A DNA stretch of 39,006 nucleotides from Clostridiales bacterium (lineage in GTDB: Bacteria; Bacillota; Clostridia; Christensenellales; QAND01), in assembly GCA_015056185.1 (NCBI GenBank), contig SVGV01000004.1, positions 1-39,006 of the forward strand, written 5' to 3'. Below are positions 1 to 8,697 of this stretch, one piece after another. Below the pieces are notes generated by a model. That model ran no database searches. It saw only the letters and a list, made by a program, of their open reading frames with translations, and had not been told where the DNA came from. A program made the translations under genes and the position numbers. Positions within the stretch are counted from its first letter, which is position 1, and each line of letters starts with the position of its first letter.

Positions 1-243
1 TACATAGCGGATGCCTTCTGCGCTGCCAAGGGCGCTGGGGTTGCGGCCGATCTCCTCACTGTGGCGAAGATCCATGGCGGTGGTGATTCCCATGGCTTTT
101 AAATGGGCAATGCCCTTTTCATCCGTCTTTAACGGGGCATCGCTGCGCAAAAGCACGCCGGGGCGGGTGTATTTGCCATCCATGGCGGGGTAGCCGCCAA
201 GATCCCTGGTGTTCATGGTGGAAAACTCGATATAGCGCTTCAT
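1..243 (-). CDS. Partial tyrosine-protein phosphatase family protein (N-terminus only, runs off the left edge)
   Basis: Reverse complement from ATG at 243 reads MKRYIEFSTMNTRDLGGYPAMDGKYTRPGVLLRSDAPLKTDEKGIAHLKAMGITTAMDLRHSEEIGRNPSALGSAEGIRYV; the 'N-x-RDLGGY...' and 'LLRSD...DLR...E' pattern is typical of Tyr_phosphatase_3-type enzymes. Not in the ORF track because it is open at the edge. Confidence 0.8.
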   Translation of the reverse strand, partial: MKRYIEFSTMNTRDLGGYPAMDGKYTRPGVLLRSDAPLKTDEKGIAHLKAMGITTAMDLRHSEEIGRNPSALGSAEGIRYV

Positions 244-402
244 ATGTTACCTCAAATATTCAGATGCAGTGCATCCTGTGATCCCGTTTAGCCTAAGGCC
301 ATAGCCCCTATAGTGCCAAAGTTCGCCATGAAAGGCAAGGGGTTTTCCGGAAATGAAAAAGCAGGAGGGGGTTCCTCCTGCTTTTGCCAATTTGGCGGAT
401 CT

Positions 403-1377
403 TCAGCCATCCTCACTCAGACGAGCCACCCGGTTGCCCGATTGGTTTTCGCCCACGCTGAGCCCCTCGATGCTCTCCACAAAGCGGGTCATGGTGGCGT
501 AGCCGTAATCCTTTACATAAAAATGCTCAAACTGCTCGGAAAGGCGGCGGCCTAAGGTTTCGATGCGCATGCCACCCTTGCCGTTCTGCCGCACCAATTC
601 CAGGGCAGCGGCATCCAATTCCGCCTTGGGGATGCGGTTATCCCTTAAACGCACGGTGACGGCGCTGTTGGTTTTGATGAGCTCAAAGGCGCTCATCTCC
701 TCCAAAAACTTGCTCAGTGAACTATAGCCGTAGTTGCGGACGTCGAAATCGGAATACTTCTTTACCAGGCGGCTGCCCAGCTCGCCCAGGCCGGTGGGGC
801 GGTCCTTATCATCGTTTTCCTGGATGATAGCGGTGATATCCCCCTCCAGCACCCTCTGGTGGATGAGCCCGCCCATGCCGGATTTGGGCGCAGCCTGCTT
901 GGTGCTGCCGCCCTTGCGGGGTGCGGGACGCTCTTCCTCCCCTTGCTCAATGAGGACCTCCAGCGTGGTAAACACACTGCAGGCAGCGCGGAAGGCACGT
1001 GGGGTCTTTTCCTCCCCCATGCCGATGACCTCCATGCCGCTTTCACGCAGACGCCCGGCCAGGCGGGTGAAATCACTATCGCTGGAGACGATGCAGAAAC
1101 CGTTTACATTGCCGGTATAGAGGATATCCATGGCATCGATGATGAGGGCGCTGTCCGTAGCGTTTTTGCCCACGGTATTCTGGAACTGCTGAATGGGCAT
1201 GATGGAGTTTTCCAAGAGCTCCTTCTTCCACTTGGCGGTCTGGGCTTTGGTCCAGTCGCCATAGATGCGCTTGATGGTGACGGCGCCGTATTTCGTCATC
1301 TCGCCTAAGATGCTGCTGATGTATTTGGCCGAGATGTTTTCGGAATCGATGAGCACCGCAAATCGTTTTTCTTCCAT
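403..1377 (-). CDS. NYN domain protein with two C-terminal OST-HTH/LOTUS-like domains
   Basis: N-terminus FAVLIDSENISAKY...GNVNGFCIVSSDSDFTRLAGRLRESGMEVIGMGEEKTPRAF is NYN/LabA-like (PIN fold); two C-terminal segments (GLGELGSRLVKKYSDFDVRNYGYSSLSKFLEE and RIETLGRRLSEQFEHFYVKDYGYATMTRFVES) look like repeated LOTUS domains. Confidence 0.85.
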   Translation of the reverse strand: MEEKRFAVLIDSENISAKYISSILGEMTKYGAVTIKRIYGDWTKAQTAKWKKELLENSIMPIQQFQNTVGKNATDSALIIDAMDILYTGNVNGFCIVSSDSDFTRLAGRLRESGMEVIGMGEEKTPRAFRAACSVFTTLEVLIEQGEEERPAPRKGGSTKQAAPKSGMGGLIHQRVLEGDITAIIQENDDKDRPTGLGELGSRLVKKYSDFDVRNYGYSSLSKFLEEMSAFELIKTNSAVTVRLRDNRIPKAELDAAALELVRQNGKGGMRIETLGRRLSEQFEHFYVKDYGYATMTRFVESIEGLSVGENQSGNRVARLSEDG

Positions 1378-1428
1378 AATAACTCCTTAGGGGGTTGATG
1401 GTCCTATCTTACCAAAGGATGGCGGATT

Positions 1429-2322
1429 TTACAAAAGGCCGTAGCGTTTCAGGCTTTCTTCCATCTCAAAAAGAGGGATGGTGCAGCCCGTTTGGCCCAG
1501 GGCGATGGCGGGCTTGACCTTGCCGTGGTAATCGCTGCCGCAGGTGATGAGGAGATCCATCTCCTTGCCCTTTTGCAAAAAGTATTGTGTAGCAGCGGCA
1601 TCGTGGTAGCTGCTGAAGGCCTCTACCCCCATAATGCCCTCTTTTACCAGTTCATCAAACAATTCGTACCGGCCCTTTAGATTATTGCCCGGGTGGGCCA
1701 GCACCGGCACCCCGCCGTGGCGTTTGATGAGGCTTAACGCCTCATCAAGGGTGGGCAGGGGGCCGGATTCCGTATAGCAGGGTTTGCCCTGAGAGAAGAA
1801 ATCCCAATAAAAGGCCACAAGGGGGTTGACGCTCCGCTCACCGCCGGGGCGGTAGGGTTTTAATAATGGGTGGTCCTTGTATTCCTCTTTACTGAGCAGC
1901 ACCTCGGCAAAAAGCTCGCCGGTGTAGGTGCCGTGGAAGGCGTAGGGGTCCAGATCCTCCCGGGTCAGATGGAAGCCTAAGGCGTTCATCAAAACGATCT
2001 TTTCCTGGGCGGTGGCACGGCCCCTGTCTAAAAACATCTCTTCCCAATCGAACCAATCCCGGTGGGTGTGGTCGATGCCGTAGGCCAGCACATGGAGGTT
2101 CACCCCTTTGTAGGCGCAGTCCACCTCCATGCAGGGGATGCAGGTAATGCCGATTTTATCAGCTTCGTCCACCGCATCGGCCACGGCGGTGATGGCATCG
2201 TGGTCCGCCACGGCCATGACCTTCAGCCCGGCGGCCTTTGCCATGCGCACCAGCTCACGGGGCTCATAGGTACCGTCATTGCTATGGGAAGAATGGATAT
2301 GCAGATCGATGGGGTAGATCAT
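1429..2322 (-). CDS. PHP domain-containing metal-dependent phosphoesterase
   Basis: DLHIHSSHSNDGTYEPRELVRMAKAAGLKVMAVADHDAI and ITCGSDYHG motifs. Confidence 0.88.
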   Translation of the reverse strand: MIYPIDLHIHSSHSNDGTYEPRELVRMAKAAGLKVMAVADHDAITAVADAVDEADKIGITCIPCMEVDCAYKGVNLHVLAYGIDHTHRDWFDWEEMFLDRGRATAQEKIVLMNALGFHLTREDLDPYAFHGTYTGELFAEVLLSKEEYKDHPLLKPYRPGGERSVNPLVAFYWDFFSQGKPCYTESGPLPTLDEALSLIKRHGGVPVLAHPGNNLKGRYELFDELVKEGIMGVEAFSSYHDAAATQYFLQKGKEMDLLITCGSDYHGKVKPAIALGQTGCTIPLFEMEESLKRYGLL

Positions 2323-2342
2323 AGGTTCTTTCTCCTTATTGG

Positions 2343-2990
2343 TTAGTGGCGGTGAATCTCCGGGCTTCCGCCCCGTTCACATCCCCAGGCGTGGTGTTTG
2401 CCATAGTACCAACGGCCGTAGCGGTAGCCGTAATGGGGCGGACAACCGGCGCAGTTACCATCACATTTGCCATGGTCAAAACTGTTTGAAGATGTGCTCT
2501 TCTCCGTTTTCTTTTTGCTCCGGCCCCGATCATGGGGGAGCTTCCCTCCTAAAATCAGCAAAAGCAGGCCCAACAGTCCTCCATTGGTATGCTTTTTCTT
2601 CCGTGTCTTTGTTTGCACAGCGAGGGCAGCATCCTCCTCTTCTTCCGCTTCCACAAACCGGCCATGGATGGGGCTATCCTCCGATAAGTTCGGCCAAAGC
2701 TCATCATACAGTTCCTGCGTCCATTGGCCATGGGCGGTAGAAACGACCTGATCATATACGTCCCCCGTCAGGCACAGCATCATCTCCAATGCTTGCTCAG
2801 GGGTAAAACGCACGCCGTATTTCAGGGCACGCCTGACAAGACGGTTGGCAGGCACTTCTTCCAGCTCCTGGACGACCTCGGCCACTTCTTCCGAACAATC
2901 CGGATCAAACTCCGTTATACTGGAAATACGGCTGGTGCGGGTGCTTTCCGCCCAATCGTAAAACCCGTCATAATACTCATCCCACGTCAT
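2343..2990 (-). CDS. Hypothetical protein with Cys/His/Tyr-rich C-terminus
   Basis: ORF extends to 3122, but the likely start is ATG at 2990 (MTWDEYYDGFYDWAEST...); the upstream part overlaps the next gene. C-terminus HGKCDGNCAGCPPHYGYRYGRWYYGKHHAWGCERGG. Confidence 0.65.
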   Translation of the reverse strand: MTWDEYYDGFYDWAESTRTSRISSITEFDPDCSEEVAEVVQELEEVPANRLVRRALKYGVRFTPEQALEMMLCLTGDVYDQVVSTAHGQWTQELYDELWPNLSEDSPIHGRFVEAEEEEDAALAVQTKTRKKKHTNGGLLGLLLLILGGKLPHDRGRSKKKTEKSTSSNSFDHGKCDGNCAGCPPHYGYRYGRWYYGKHHAWGCERGGSPEIHRH

Positions 2991-3444
2991 GGTGTGTCTC
3001 AAAAGAATGGGCTGAGATGTAAGCTTCCACCAATCCTGCCGCCATGGCCACAAGGTTGGGGCAGGGGCGGCTTGCATAATATTCCGCCGTCCGTTTACTG
3101 GGGGTGGAAGCGGCGGCTTCACCTAACAGATCCCGGCAGATGAGGCTGCCTGCGTTATTGGTAAACTCCGCTGCCAGGGTGCGGACGTCTGCATAGAGTT
3201 GGGCTTTTAAGGCATCATCGGTGGGGGAATCGTAGCCGTAGAGCCGCCCCAGCACCAAAAGGGCACCGGTAAAGGCGCCGCAGGTCTCCCTCAAACAGCC
3301 CATCCCCCCGCCAAAGGGGGATGCCAAACGGGCGGCGGCGGATTCATCCATGCCCATGAGATCACAAAACGCCATGGCCACCGATTGGGCGCAGTTATAG
3401 CCCATATAAAAATACTGTTTTGCTTGTTTGCTCCTTGTTAACAT
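2977..3444 (-). CDS. C_GCAxxG_C_C family (putative redox-active) protein
   Basis: MLTRSKQAKQYFYMGYNCAQSVAMAFCDLMGMDESAAARLASPFGGGMGCLRETCGAFTGALLVLG; conserved NCAQ, GGGMG..CGA Cys pattern. Start placed at ATG 3444 with AAGGAG just upstream. Confidence 0.85.
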   Translation of the reverse strand: MLTRSKQAKQYFYMGYNCAQSVAMAFCDLMGMDESAAARLASPFGGGMGCLRETCGAFTGALLVLGRLYGYDSPTDDALKAQLYADVRTLAAEFTNNAGSLICRDLLGEAAASTPSKRTAEYYASRPCPNLVAMAAGLVEAYISAHSFETHHDVG

Positions 3445-3454
3445 GGTTTGCTCC

Positions 3455-3994
3455 TTATTCCAGTTCCAACAGGGCCAGCACACCCTTTATAATGGCATCG
3501 ATATCGTATGTTCCGTCTATCTCATAAACGGGGATGCCGCAAAAAACGCAGTCCTCGTAAAAGCCCTTGCTGCAGTTGATGAGGCGCTCAAGATCCACCT
3601 CATCACAAATGCGCTGTTCAATGACGTTGGCATAGCGGGTAATGTCATCCGCATGGGTGCGCAGGTAATCTTCGCTCATGGTCAAAAACACGCTTTTGAT
3701 GTGGGGCAGGTACTCCTGTGTGAAGCTCTTTTGCCATTCCGCCGGGATGTAGCACCCCTCTAAAATGAGGTTCTGCCCGTTTTCCACCACGGTTTTGATG
3801 AGTTCCGTCATAAAGGGCCACATCTCATAGCGCAGGGCGTAATCCTCGGTGACGCTATGCTTAAGCATCCCCGTGCGGATCATGCCCATTTTAATGTGAT
3901 CCTGGCTGATGTAGGGGATGGAGAGCCGTTCCATGAGTTTTTGCGCAGCAAGGGTCTTACCCACATGGCTGCTTCCGCCCAGTAAGATGACCAT
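3455..3994 (-). CDS. P-loop NTPase / small-molecule kinase-like protein
   Basis: Walker A GGSSHVGKT at the N-terminus; AAA_33/2-phosphoglycerate-kinase-like layout; 179 aa. Confidence 0.7.
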   Translation of the reverse strand: MVILLGGSSHVGKTLAAQKLMERLSIPYISQDHIKMGMIRTGMLKHSVTEDYALRYEMWPFMTELIKTVVENGQNLILEGCYIPAEWQKSFTQEYLPHIKSVFLTMSEDYLRTHADDITRYANVIEQRICDEVDLERLINCSKGFYEDCVFCGIPVYEIDGTYDIDAIIKGVLALLELE

Positions 3995-4055
3995 GTTTTC
4001 CCCTCCTTGCTATTCGTTAATTGAATTATACCTTTATAAACAGGTGCTGGCAAAC

Positions 4056-4084
4056 AAAAACAGACGCCGCAGCGTCTGTTTTTT
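4056..4084. terminator. Bidirectional intrinsic terminator
   Basis: Perfect 12-bp stem AAAAACAGACGC-CGCA-GCGTCTGTTTTT with T/A tracts on both sides. Confidence 0.85.
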
Positions 4085-4087
4085 CCA

Positions 4088-5287
4088 TTATACCGCAGGC
4101 AGGTAGTAAACCTTACCCTCCCGGGCGATGAGCTGCACTTCCTCCCGGAACAGGTCCTTTTCTTCCAGCTTTTCTGTTACGGCAAAGCCCTCTTTTTGCT
4201 GTGCAATGGCTGCAAGGGTTTCTTCCCTCACAGGGCAGAACATGGCGTTGCCGTCAAAGATGGCCACCACGCTGAAGATGGCCCCTTCGATCCCCTCCCG
4301 CTTTCGGGCCTTCTTTTCGGGATCGATGGAGAATTTGCCCTGCTGGACCAGGTGCCATTCCTTTAACCCATTGTGTATGTTTTGCACCGACCGGGCATAT
4401 TCCGGCAAGGCGATGGAACATTGTTCTTTTGAGATGGTGCCAAGGGACAGGGCAAATTTCAATTCGGCCATTTTCGTCAGCATAAGCATCAGGCTGTGCT
4501 GATAACCCAGCCACTTTTGTGCTTCCTGCAAAGCTTTTTCGTATTCTTCAAAACTATTATAGGGCTGTTCTATGATGCCCTGCAAAGAAAGATTGGCATG
4601 GCCCAGCAGTTTGGTGCATTCCAGCCTTAAGTGGTCCAGCCGGGCCAGCTGGATCTTGCGCTGTTCTTCCTCTTCCAAGATCTCCATCTGGAAGCGGCTC
4701 AGGCCTTGGACTTCCACCAGCAGTGCATACACATTGCTTTGGTACTGGTTATCCTGAAACTGGGCAATACGGGAGATCCCCTCGTTGATCTCTCTCAGCT
4801 GCTGATCAAGCTGTGCCATGTAGTATTGCCCAACCACCATAGCGCCCAAGTTCATCACAGAAGAAACGGCGCTGGCTGCAGCGGCTGATTTGGTATCAAC
4901 CTGAACCAACTGAGCGTGGCCTTCGATATACTGTTTTCCACGAAAGAAACCACGAAACGCCCCCGGCATGGTTGCAGATTTTACGAGTGTTTTGCCCGGT
5001 GGAAGAATTGCATCATACAAAACCTTGCTCCCAAGCTGTGCAGTCTTTGCAGAGGCCGTAGCCGAAAACAGCGCAGGTACCGCCATAGAGATCCGGGCCA
5101 ATACGGTAGGCTCGGTGATCTCCACCATTTGCCTGCCCTTTATAGCCAACTCAAAGGGGATCTCCTCCACCATAAGGGGAGCCGGCTGTTCTGTCGCATC
5201 CGCTGCGGGCAAATTCTCCTTCTTTTTAGAGAACAGTTTTTCAAACAATTCTAACACCTCCGCATCAGCATAGGTAAATTTTAACAC
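4088..5287 (-). CDS. Hypothetical protein of unknown function
   Basis: 399-codon ORF; the track start is GTG at 5287. A later TTG near 5248, preceded by GGAGG, is a plausible real start. Contains a small Ala/Gly/Ser hydrophobic stretch (AAAASAVSSVMNLGAMVVGQYYMAQLDQQLREI) and a Glu/Leu-rich segment. No family recognised. Confidence 0.65.
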   Translation of the reverse strand: MLKFTYADAEVLELFEKLFSKKKENLPAADATEQPAPLMVEEIPFELAIKGRQMVEITEPTVLARISMAVPALFSATASAKTAQLGSKVLYDAILPPGKTLVKSATMPGAFRGFFRGKQYIEGHAQLVQVDTKSAAAASAVSSVMNLGAMVVGQYYMAQLDQQLREINEGISRIAQFQDNQYQSNVYALLVEVQGLSRFQMEILEEEEQRKIQLARLDHLRLECTKLLGHANLSLQGIIEQPYNSFEEYEKALQEAQKWLGYQHSLMLMLTKMAELKFALSLGTISKEQCSIALPEYARSVQNIHNGLKEWHLVQQGKFSIDPEKKARKREGIEGAIFSVVAIFDGNAMFCPVREETLAAIAQQKEGFAVTEKLEEKDLFREEVQLIAREGKVYYLPAV

Positions 5288-5317
5288 AAAAACAGACGCC
5301 TCTGGGCGTCTGTTTTT
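5288..5317. terminator. Bidirectional intrinsic terminator (same stem as 4056-4084)
   Basis: AAAAACAGACGC-CTCTGG-GCGTCTGTTTTT, stem sequence identical to the terminator at 4056. Confidence 0.85.
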
Positions 5318-5324
5318 GATCGGG

Positions 5325-6182
5325 TTATTTTTCTTTGCCTTCTTTAAAGAGGCGCATCAGGTGGTTGGTGAGGCTGTATTCCGTGGGCTGAAGGACGATA
5401 TCCTCCCGTTTTGTCCAGGCGGCGTATTTTAATTCGTTTTCATCCATACGGATGGCGCCGTCGCCGTCCACCTCGCAGTAGAAGCCCATGAGGATATCCG
5501 CCGCGGTGCCCCAGGGCTGGGATGCCACATAGCGGATGTTCTTCACCTTTAAGCCCACTTCCTCCATGACTTCCCTTTTAACGGTCTCTTCCACCGTTTC
5601 GCCGATCTCGGTAAAGCCGGCGATAAGGGCATTGGTGGCGCCGGGGCGCTGGTACCGGGTGATGATGATCTCATCGCCCCTTGTCACCCCGATGATCACC
5701 GCGGGGTTGATGCGGGGGTATACCTTTTTGCCGCAGGCGGTGCATACCATGGCCCGCTCTTTTCCATCATGCTCCATGGCGGCGCCGCAGCAGCCGCAAA
5801 AACGGCTTTGGCTGTACCAGGTCAGCAGATGGTAGGCGGTAAACAGGGCATACATGGATTCCATGGGGTAGTGCTCACTGCGGCGCATCTGGGCGAAGGC
5901 GTAAAACTCATAGCCTTCGGTGCCGCCTGTTAAAAGCTCCCCTTCCACCATCTGGGCGTCCAGGGCGAAAAAGGCGGTGTCATCCACCTTAATCAGGTAA
6001 AAGAGGTCCTTTTTGCTCTCCTGGGGCAGATCCCCTACCGTGGGGAAGGTGATGTTCTTCTCACCATCCACCTTTAACAGGTATTCGCTGCCGCGGAACA
6101 GGATGACGGCATCCGTATCCTTTGCCACGGCACCGGGGATGAACTGATTATGAAGCTTGTGGGGGGCGATATCCTGGATCAT
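5325..6182 (-). CDS. nudC: NAD(+) diphosphatase-like Nudix hydrolase (NudC family)
   Basis: Zinc ribbon CGCCGAAMEHDGKERAMVCTACGKKVYPRINPAVI followed by Nudix box GFTEIGETVEETVKREVMEEVGL and the downstream SQPWG-x-A motif (SQPWGTAADILMGF). Confidence 0.92.
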   Translation of the reverse strand: MIQDIAPHKLHNQFIPGAVAKDTDAVILFRGSEYLLKVDGEKNITFPTVGDLPQESKKDLFYLIKVDDTAFFALDAQMVEGELLTGGTEGYEFYAFAQMRRSEHYPMESMYALFTAYHLLTWYSQSRFCGCCGAAMEHDGKERAMVCTACGKKVYPRINPAVIIGVTRGDEIIITRYQRPGATNALIAGFTEIGETVEETVKREVMEEVGLKVKNIRYVASQPWGTAADILMGFYCEVDGDGAIRMDENELKYAAWTKREDIVLQPTEYSLTNHLMRLFKEGKEK

Positions 6183-6250
6183 GATTGATGTTCCTCACTT
6201 ATCATCTAAAGCGATTTTGCGTTATCTTTTGAGCCGGTGTTTGCAATGCA

Positions 6251-7264
6251 TCAGCGTTCTTTACTGAAGATCCGGATGACGAGGCCCTTCAGCCCAAGGA
6301 TCAGCAGCAGAGCGTAGATCCGCGCCCGTTTGGAGTTGCGCCGAAGGCCAACAGCCCGAGCCGCCTTTTTCAGAGTCTTGTCGTTTAAGATCTCATCGCA
6401 GTCCTTTTTAAACTGAGCCTCATCGGCAAGGGCGGCGTTATGCAGGGCGATCAAGGAACGCTGGATCAACATGGCCTGAATGCGTTCTTTCACTTCCTTC
6501 GTCTGCGGGAGCTTTTCGTTCAGCTCAGAGAAGATCGTAAGGCACATGGGCCAGTAGTTGGGCAGATAGCTCTTCGTGATGGAGGTTTCGGTATAAACGT
6601 AGTGGTACAGATAATCCTCCGCTAAAAGCACCAGGCGCTTCGCCTGAAAATGGACCTGCACCCACAACAGGTAATCCTCACCGCGCTTTACCTTGCGGGT
6701 GAACCGCAGGCCCGATTCTTCCATGAAAGATCGGCGTACCAGGCGCAGAGAGGAATAGGGCGGGATCCTGCCTTTTGTATTGTCATCGATGAAGTCAAGG
6801 GCAAGCTCCTTGCACCCTTGTTCATCGTAAACGCCGCTGGGCCGGGCATAAACATGGGGCGTCAAAACATCCCCCTTTTCATCCCAGTAGCTGCACAAAA
6901 CAAGATCAGCATCTTCTTTGGCGGCGGCATCTGCCATGCGCTGCAGCATGTTCGCTTCCACATAGTCATCGGAATCCACAAACAGCACGTAATCCCCCGA
7001 TGCCATATCCAGGCCCCGGTTGCGGGCTGCGGAAGGGCCTGCGTTTTCCTGGGTGTAAACGCAGATGCGCTGATCCTTTTTCGCATATTCGTTGCAGATC
7101 TCAAGGGAATGGTCTTTGGAGCCATCGTTTACAAGGATGAGTTCAAAATTCCCATAGGTCTGCGCACAAAGGCTATCCAGGCAGCGTCTCAGGGTTTGTT
7201 CAGCATTATAGACCGGAACGATCACCGAAAGTTTCAGCTGTTTTGATGAGGCATCCTGCATCAT
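6251..7264 (-). CDS. Glycosyltransferase family 2
   Basis: LSVIVPVYNAEQTLRRCLDSLCAQTYGNFELILVNDGSKDHS...AGPSAARNRGLDMASGDYVLFVDSDDYVE. Confidence 0.95.
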   Translation of the reverse strand: MMQDASSKQLKLSVIVPVYNAEQTLRRCLDSLCAQTYGNFELILVNDGSKDHSLEICNEYAKKDQRICVYTQENAGPSAARNRGLDMASGDYVLFVDSDDYVEANMLQRMADAAAKEDADLVLCSYWDEKGDVLTPHVYARPSGVYDEQGCKELALDFIDDNTKGRIPPYSSLRLVRRSFMEESGLRFTRKVKRGEDYLLWVQVHFQAKRLVLLAEDYLYHYVYTETSITKSYLPNYWPMCLTIFSELNEKLPQTKEVKERIQAMLIQRSLIALHNAALADEAQFKKDCDEILNDKTLKKAARAVGLRRNSKRARIYALLLILGLKGLVIRIFSKER

Positions 7265-8658
7265 GCCCGTTTCACTCCTTTATATGCTTTCTGCCGGCCG
7301 CAAAGGTAGGCAACTGCAATGGTACAGCTTAAAAGATACATGATCTGGTTGATGGGGTAATACAAAGGGTTATCCGTCAGGCCAAGCACCAGGAAGTAGG
7401 TTTGGTACATCAGGCTGAAGCTGAGCAGCACCGTCCAGGGGTCCTCATAGGGCTTCAGTTTTCTTGCCCACACCGCACGGGCCGTCTGAACAAACGTATA
7501 CCCCATGGGGATGATGAAGGATACAAACCCGATGATGCCCGTTTCGCTGAGCAGCTGCACATAGATGTTGTGGGCATCGTACGCTAAGTTTTGCGTCAGG
7601 GCACCAAGAACCGATTCACGGTAGTTGCCCCAGCCGATGCCGGTAATGGGGTGCTCCGAAAACAGTTTTAGCCCATGGCGAAGGAGGTTCCCCCTGGAAG
7701 CGCCCATCTGACCATCTGCAAAGAATTGATCAAGGGAATCCGCCGCGGCGCTTTCCGCTGTGAGGCCGAAGATCCTGCGGATGAGGGGAACGCCCACCAG
7801 CTGCTCTCTGAAGATGTAGATCACAGCGGATACCACCACCGTGCCGATCAAAAGACGGGTAAACACCTTTTTCCGCTTAGCCGGGGGGGTGCGCAAAGCA
7901 GCAAAAAGGAAGACTGCAGCCACGATCGCTGCGGCAGGCATGCGCATACCCGTGTACATCAAGGCCGCCGCAAGGTAGGCGATCAGCCCGGCATAATAGC
8001 GCTTTTCTTTGGAATACTTGAGGATGCACGCAAAGAGCCCGGCGCCGATATACCCTGCGGTATAGCCGGGGCTGGTGGTAAAGCCTGTATAGTAAGAAAG
8101 AAACCGCTGGATCTTCTCTGCGCTGCCGTTTTTCAATAAGCTGAGGTAGCCATCATAAACACCGGGAAGCAGCAGCTCGACCCAGATGCTGGTGGCATAA
8201 AACAGCGCAAAACCCAGGATAATGTTTAAGATGGGCATATAGATGCGCGAATTTGCCGATGCACACAACAGCACCACGATGCATCCACCGATGATGATGA
8301 GATCGATGAGGTTCTTCATGGCAAAAGAGCCCTGCATAAAGCCCACCATAAGCCCCACAAGGGGGAGCAGCCACAGGTACTTTACCAGTGGGATCCGGCG
8401 AAGATCAAACCCCCGGATGACGGCTGCAACGGTTCTTTTGCCGCTAAAAAGGGGAATGGCCCCGGCAAACAAAAACAGCAGCACCAATAAGCAAAACGGA
8501 AGCGCCATTGCAGCATAGCTGTTCATGATGCCAAGGAAAACACACCCGATCATGGATACCAGGGTGATACCGCAGATGCCGATCTGCTCCAAGATAAGCC
8601 GCCACTGGGCAGCTGTTTTTGAGCGTAAAACGCGATTCATGCTACTCTCCTTACCCAT
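7261..8658 (-). CDS. O-antigen ligase/polymerase (Wzy-like) family membrane protein
   Basis: Multi-TM protein with HPITGIGWGNYRES...AYDAHNIYVQLLSETGIIGF signature of Wzy_C/WaaL-type proteins. Confidence 0.88.
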   Translation of the reverse strand: MGKESSMNRVLRSKTAAQWRLILEQIGICGITLVSMIGCVFLGIMNSYAAMALPFCLLVLLFLFAGAIPLFSGKRTVAAVIRGFDLRRIPLVKYLWLLPLVGLMVGFMQGSFAMKNLIDLIIIGGCIVVLLCASANSRIYMPILNIILGFALFYATSIWVELLLPGVYDGYLSLLKNGSAEKIQRFLSYYTGFTTSPGYTAGYIGAGLFACILKYSKEKRYYAGLIAYLAAALMYTGMRMPAAAIVAAVFLFAALRTPPAKRKKVFTRLLIGTVVVSAVIYIFREQLVGVPLIRRIFGLTAESAAADSLDQFFADGQMGASRGNLLRHGLKLFSEHPITGIGWGNYRESVLGALTQNLAYDAHNIYVQLLSETGIIGFVSFIIPMGYTFVQTARAVWARKLKPYEDPWTVLLSFSLMYQTYFLVLGLTDNPLYYPINQIMYLLSCTIAVAYLCGRQKAYKGVKRA

Positions 8659-8697
8659 GGGGGCTCTTTTTCAGCCCCCGGTACAGGTCTGTGGTCT

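Noticed and set aside
859-1308. Antisense ORF within the NYN gene (149 aa), and similar long antisense ORFs such as 27395-28408 and 14158-14766
   Set aside because: High-GC opposite-strand ORFs lacking family motifs; the opposite strand encodes clear conserved proteins.
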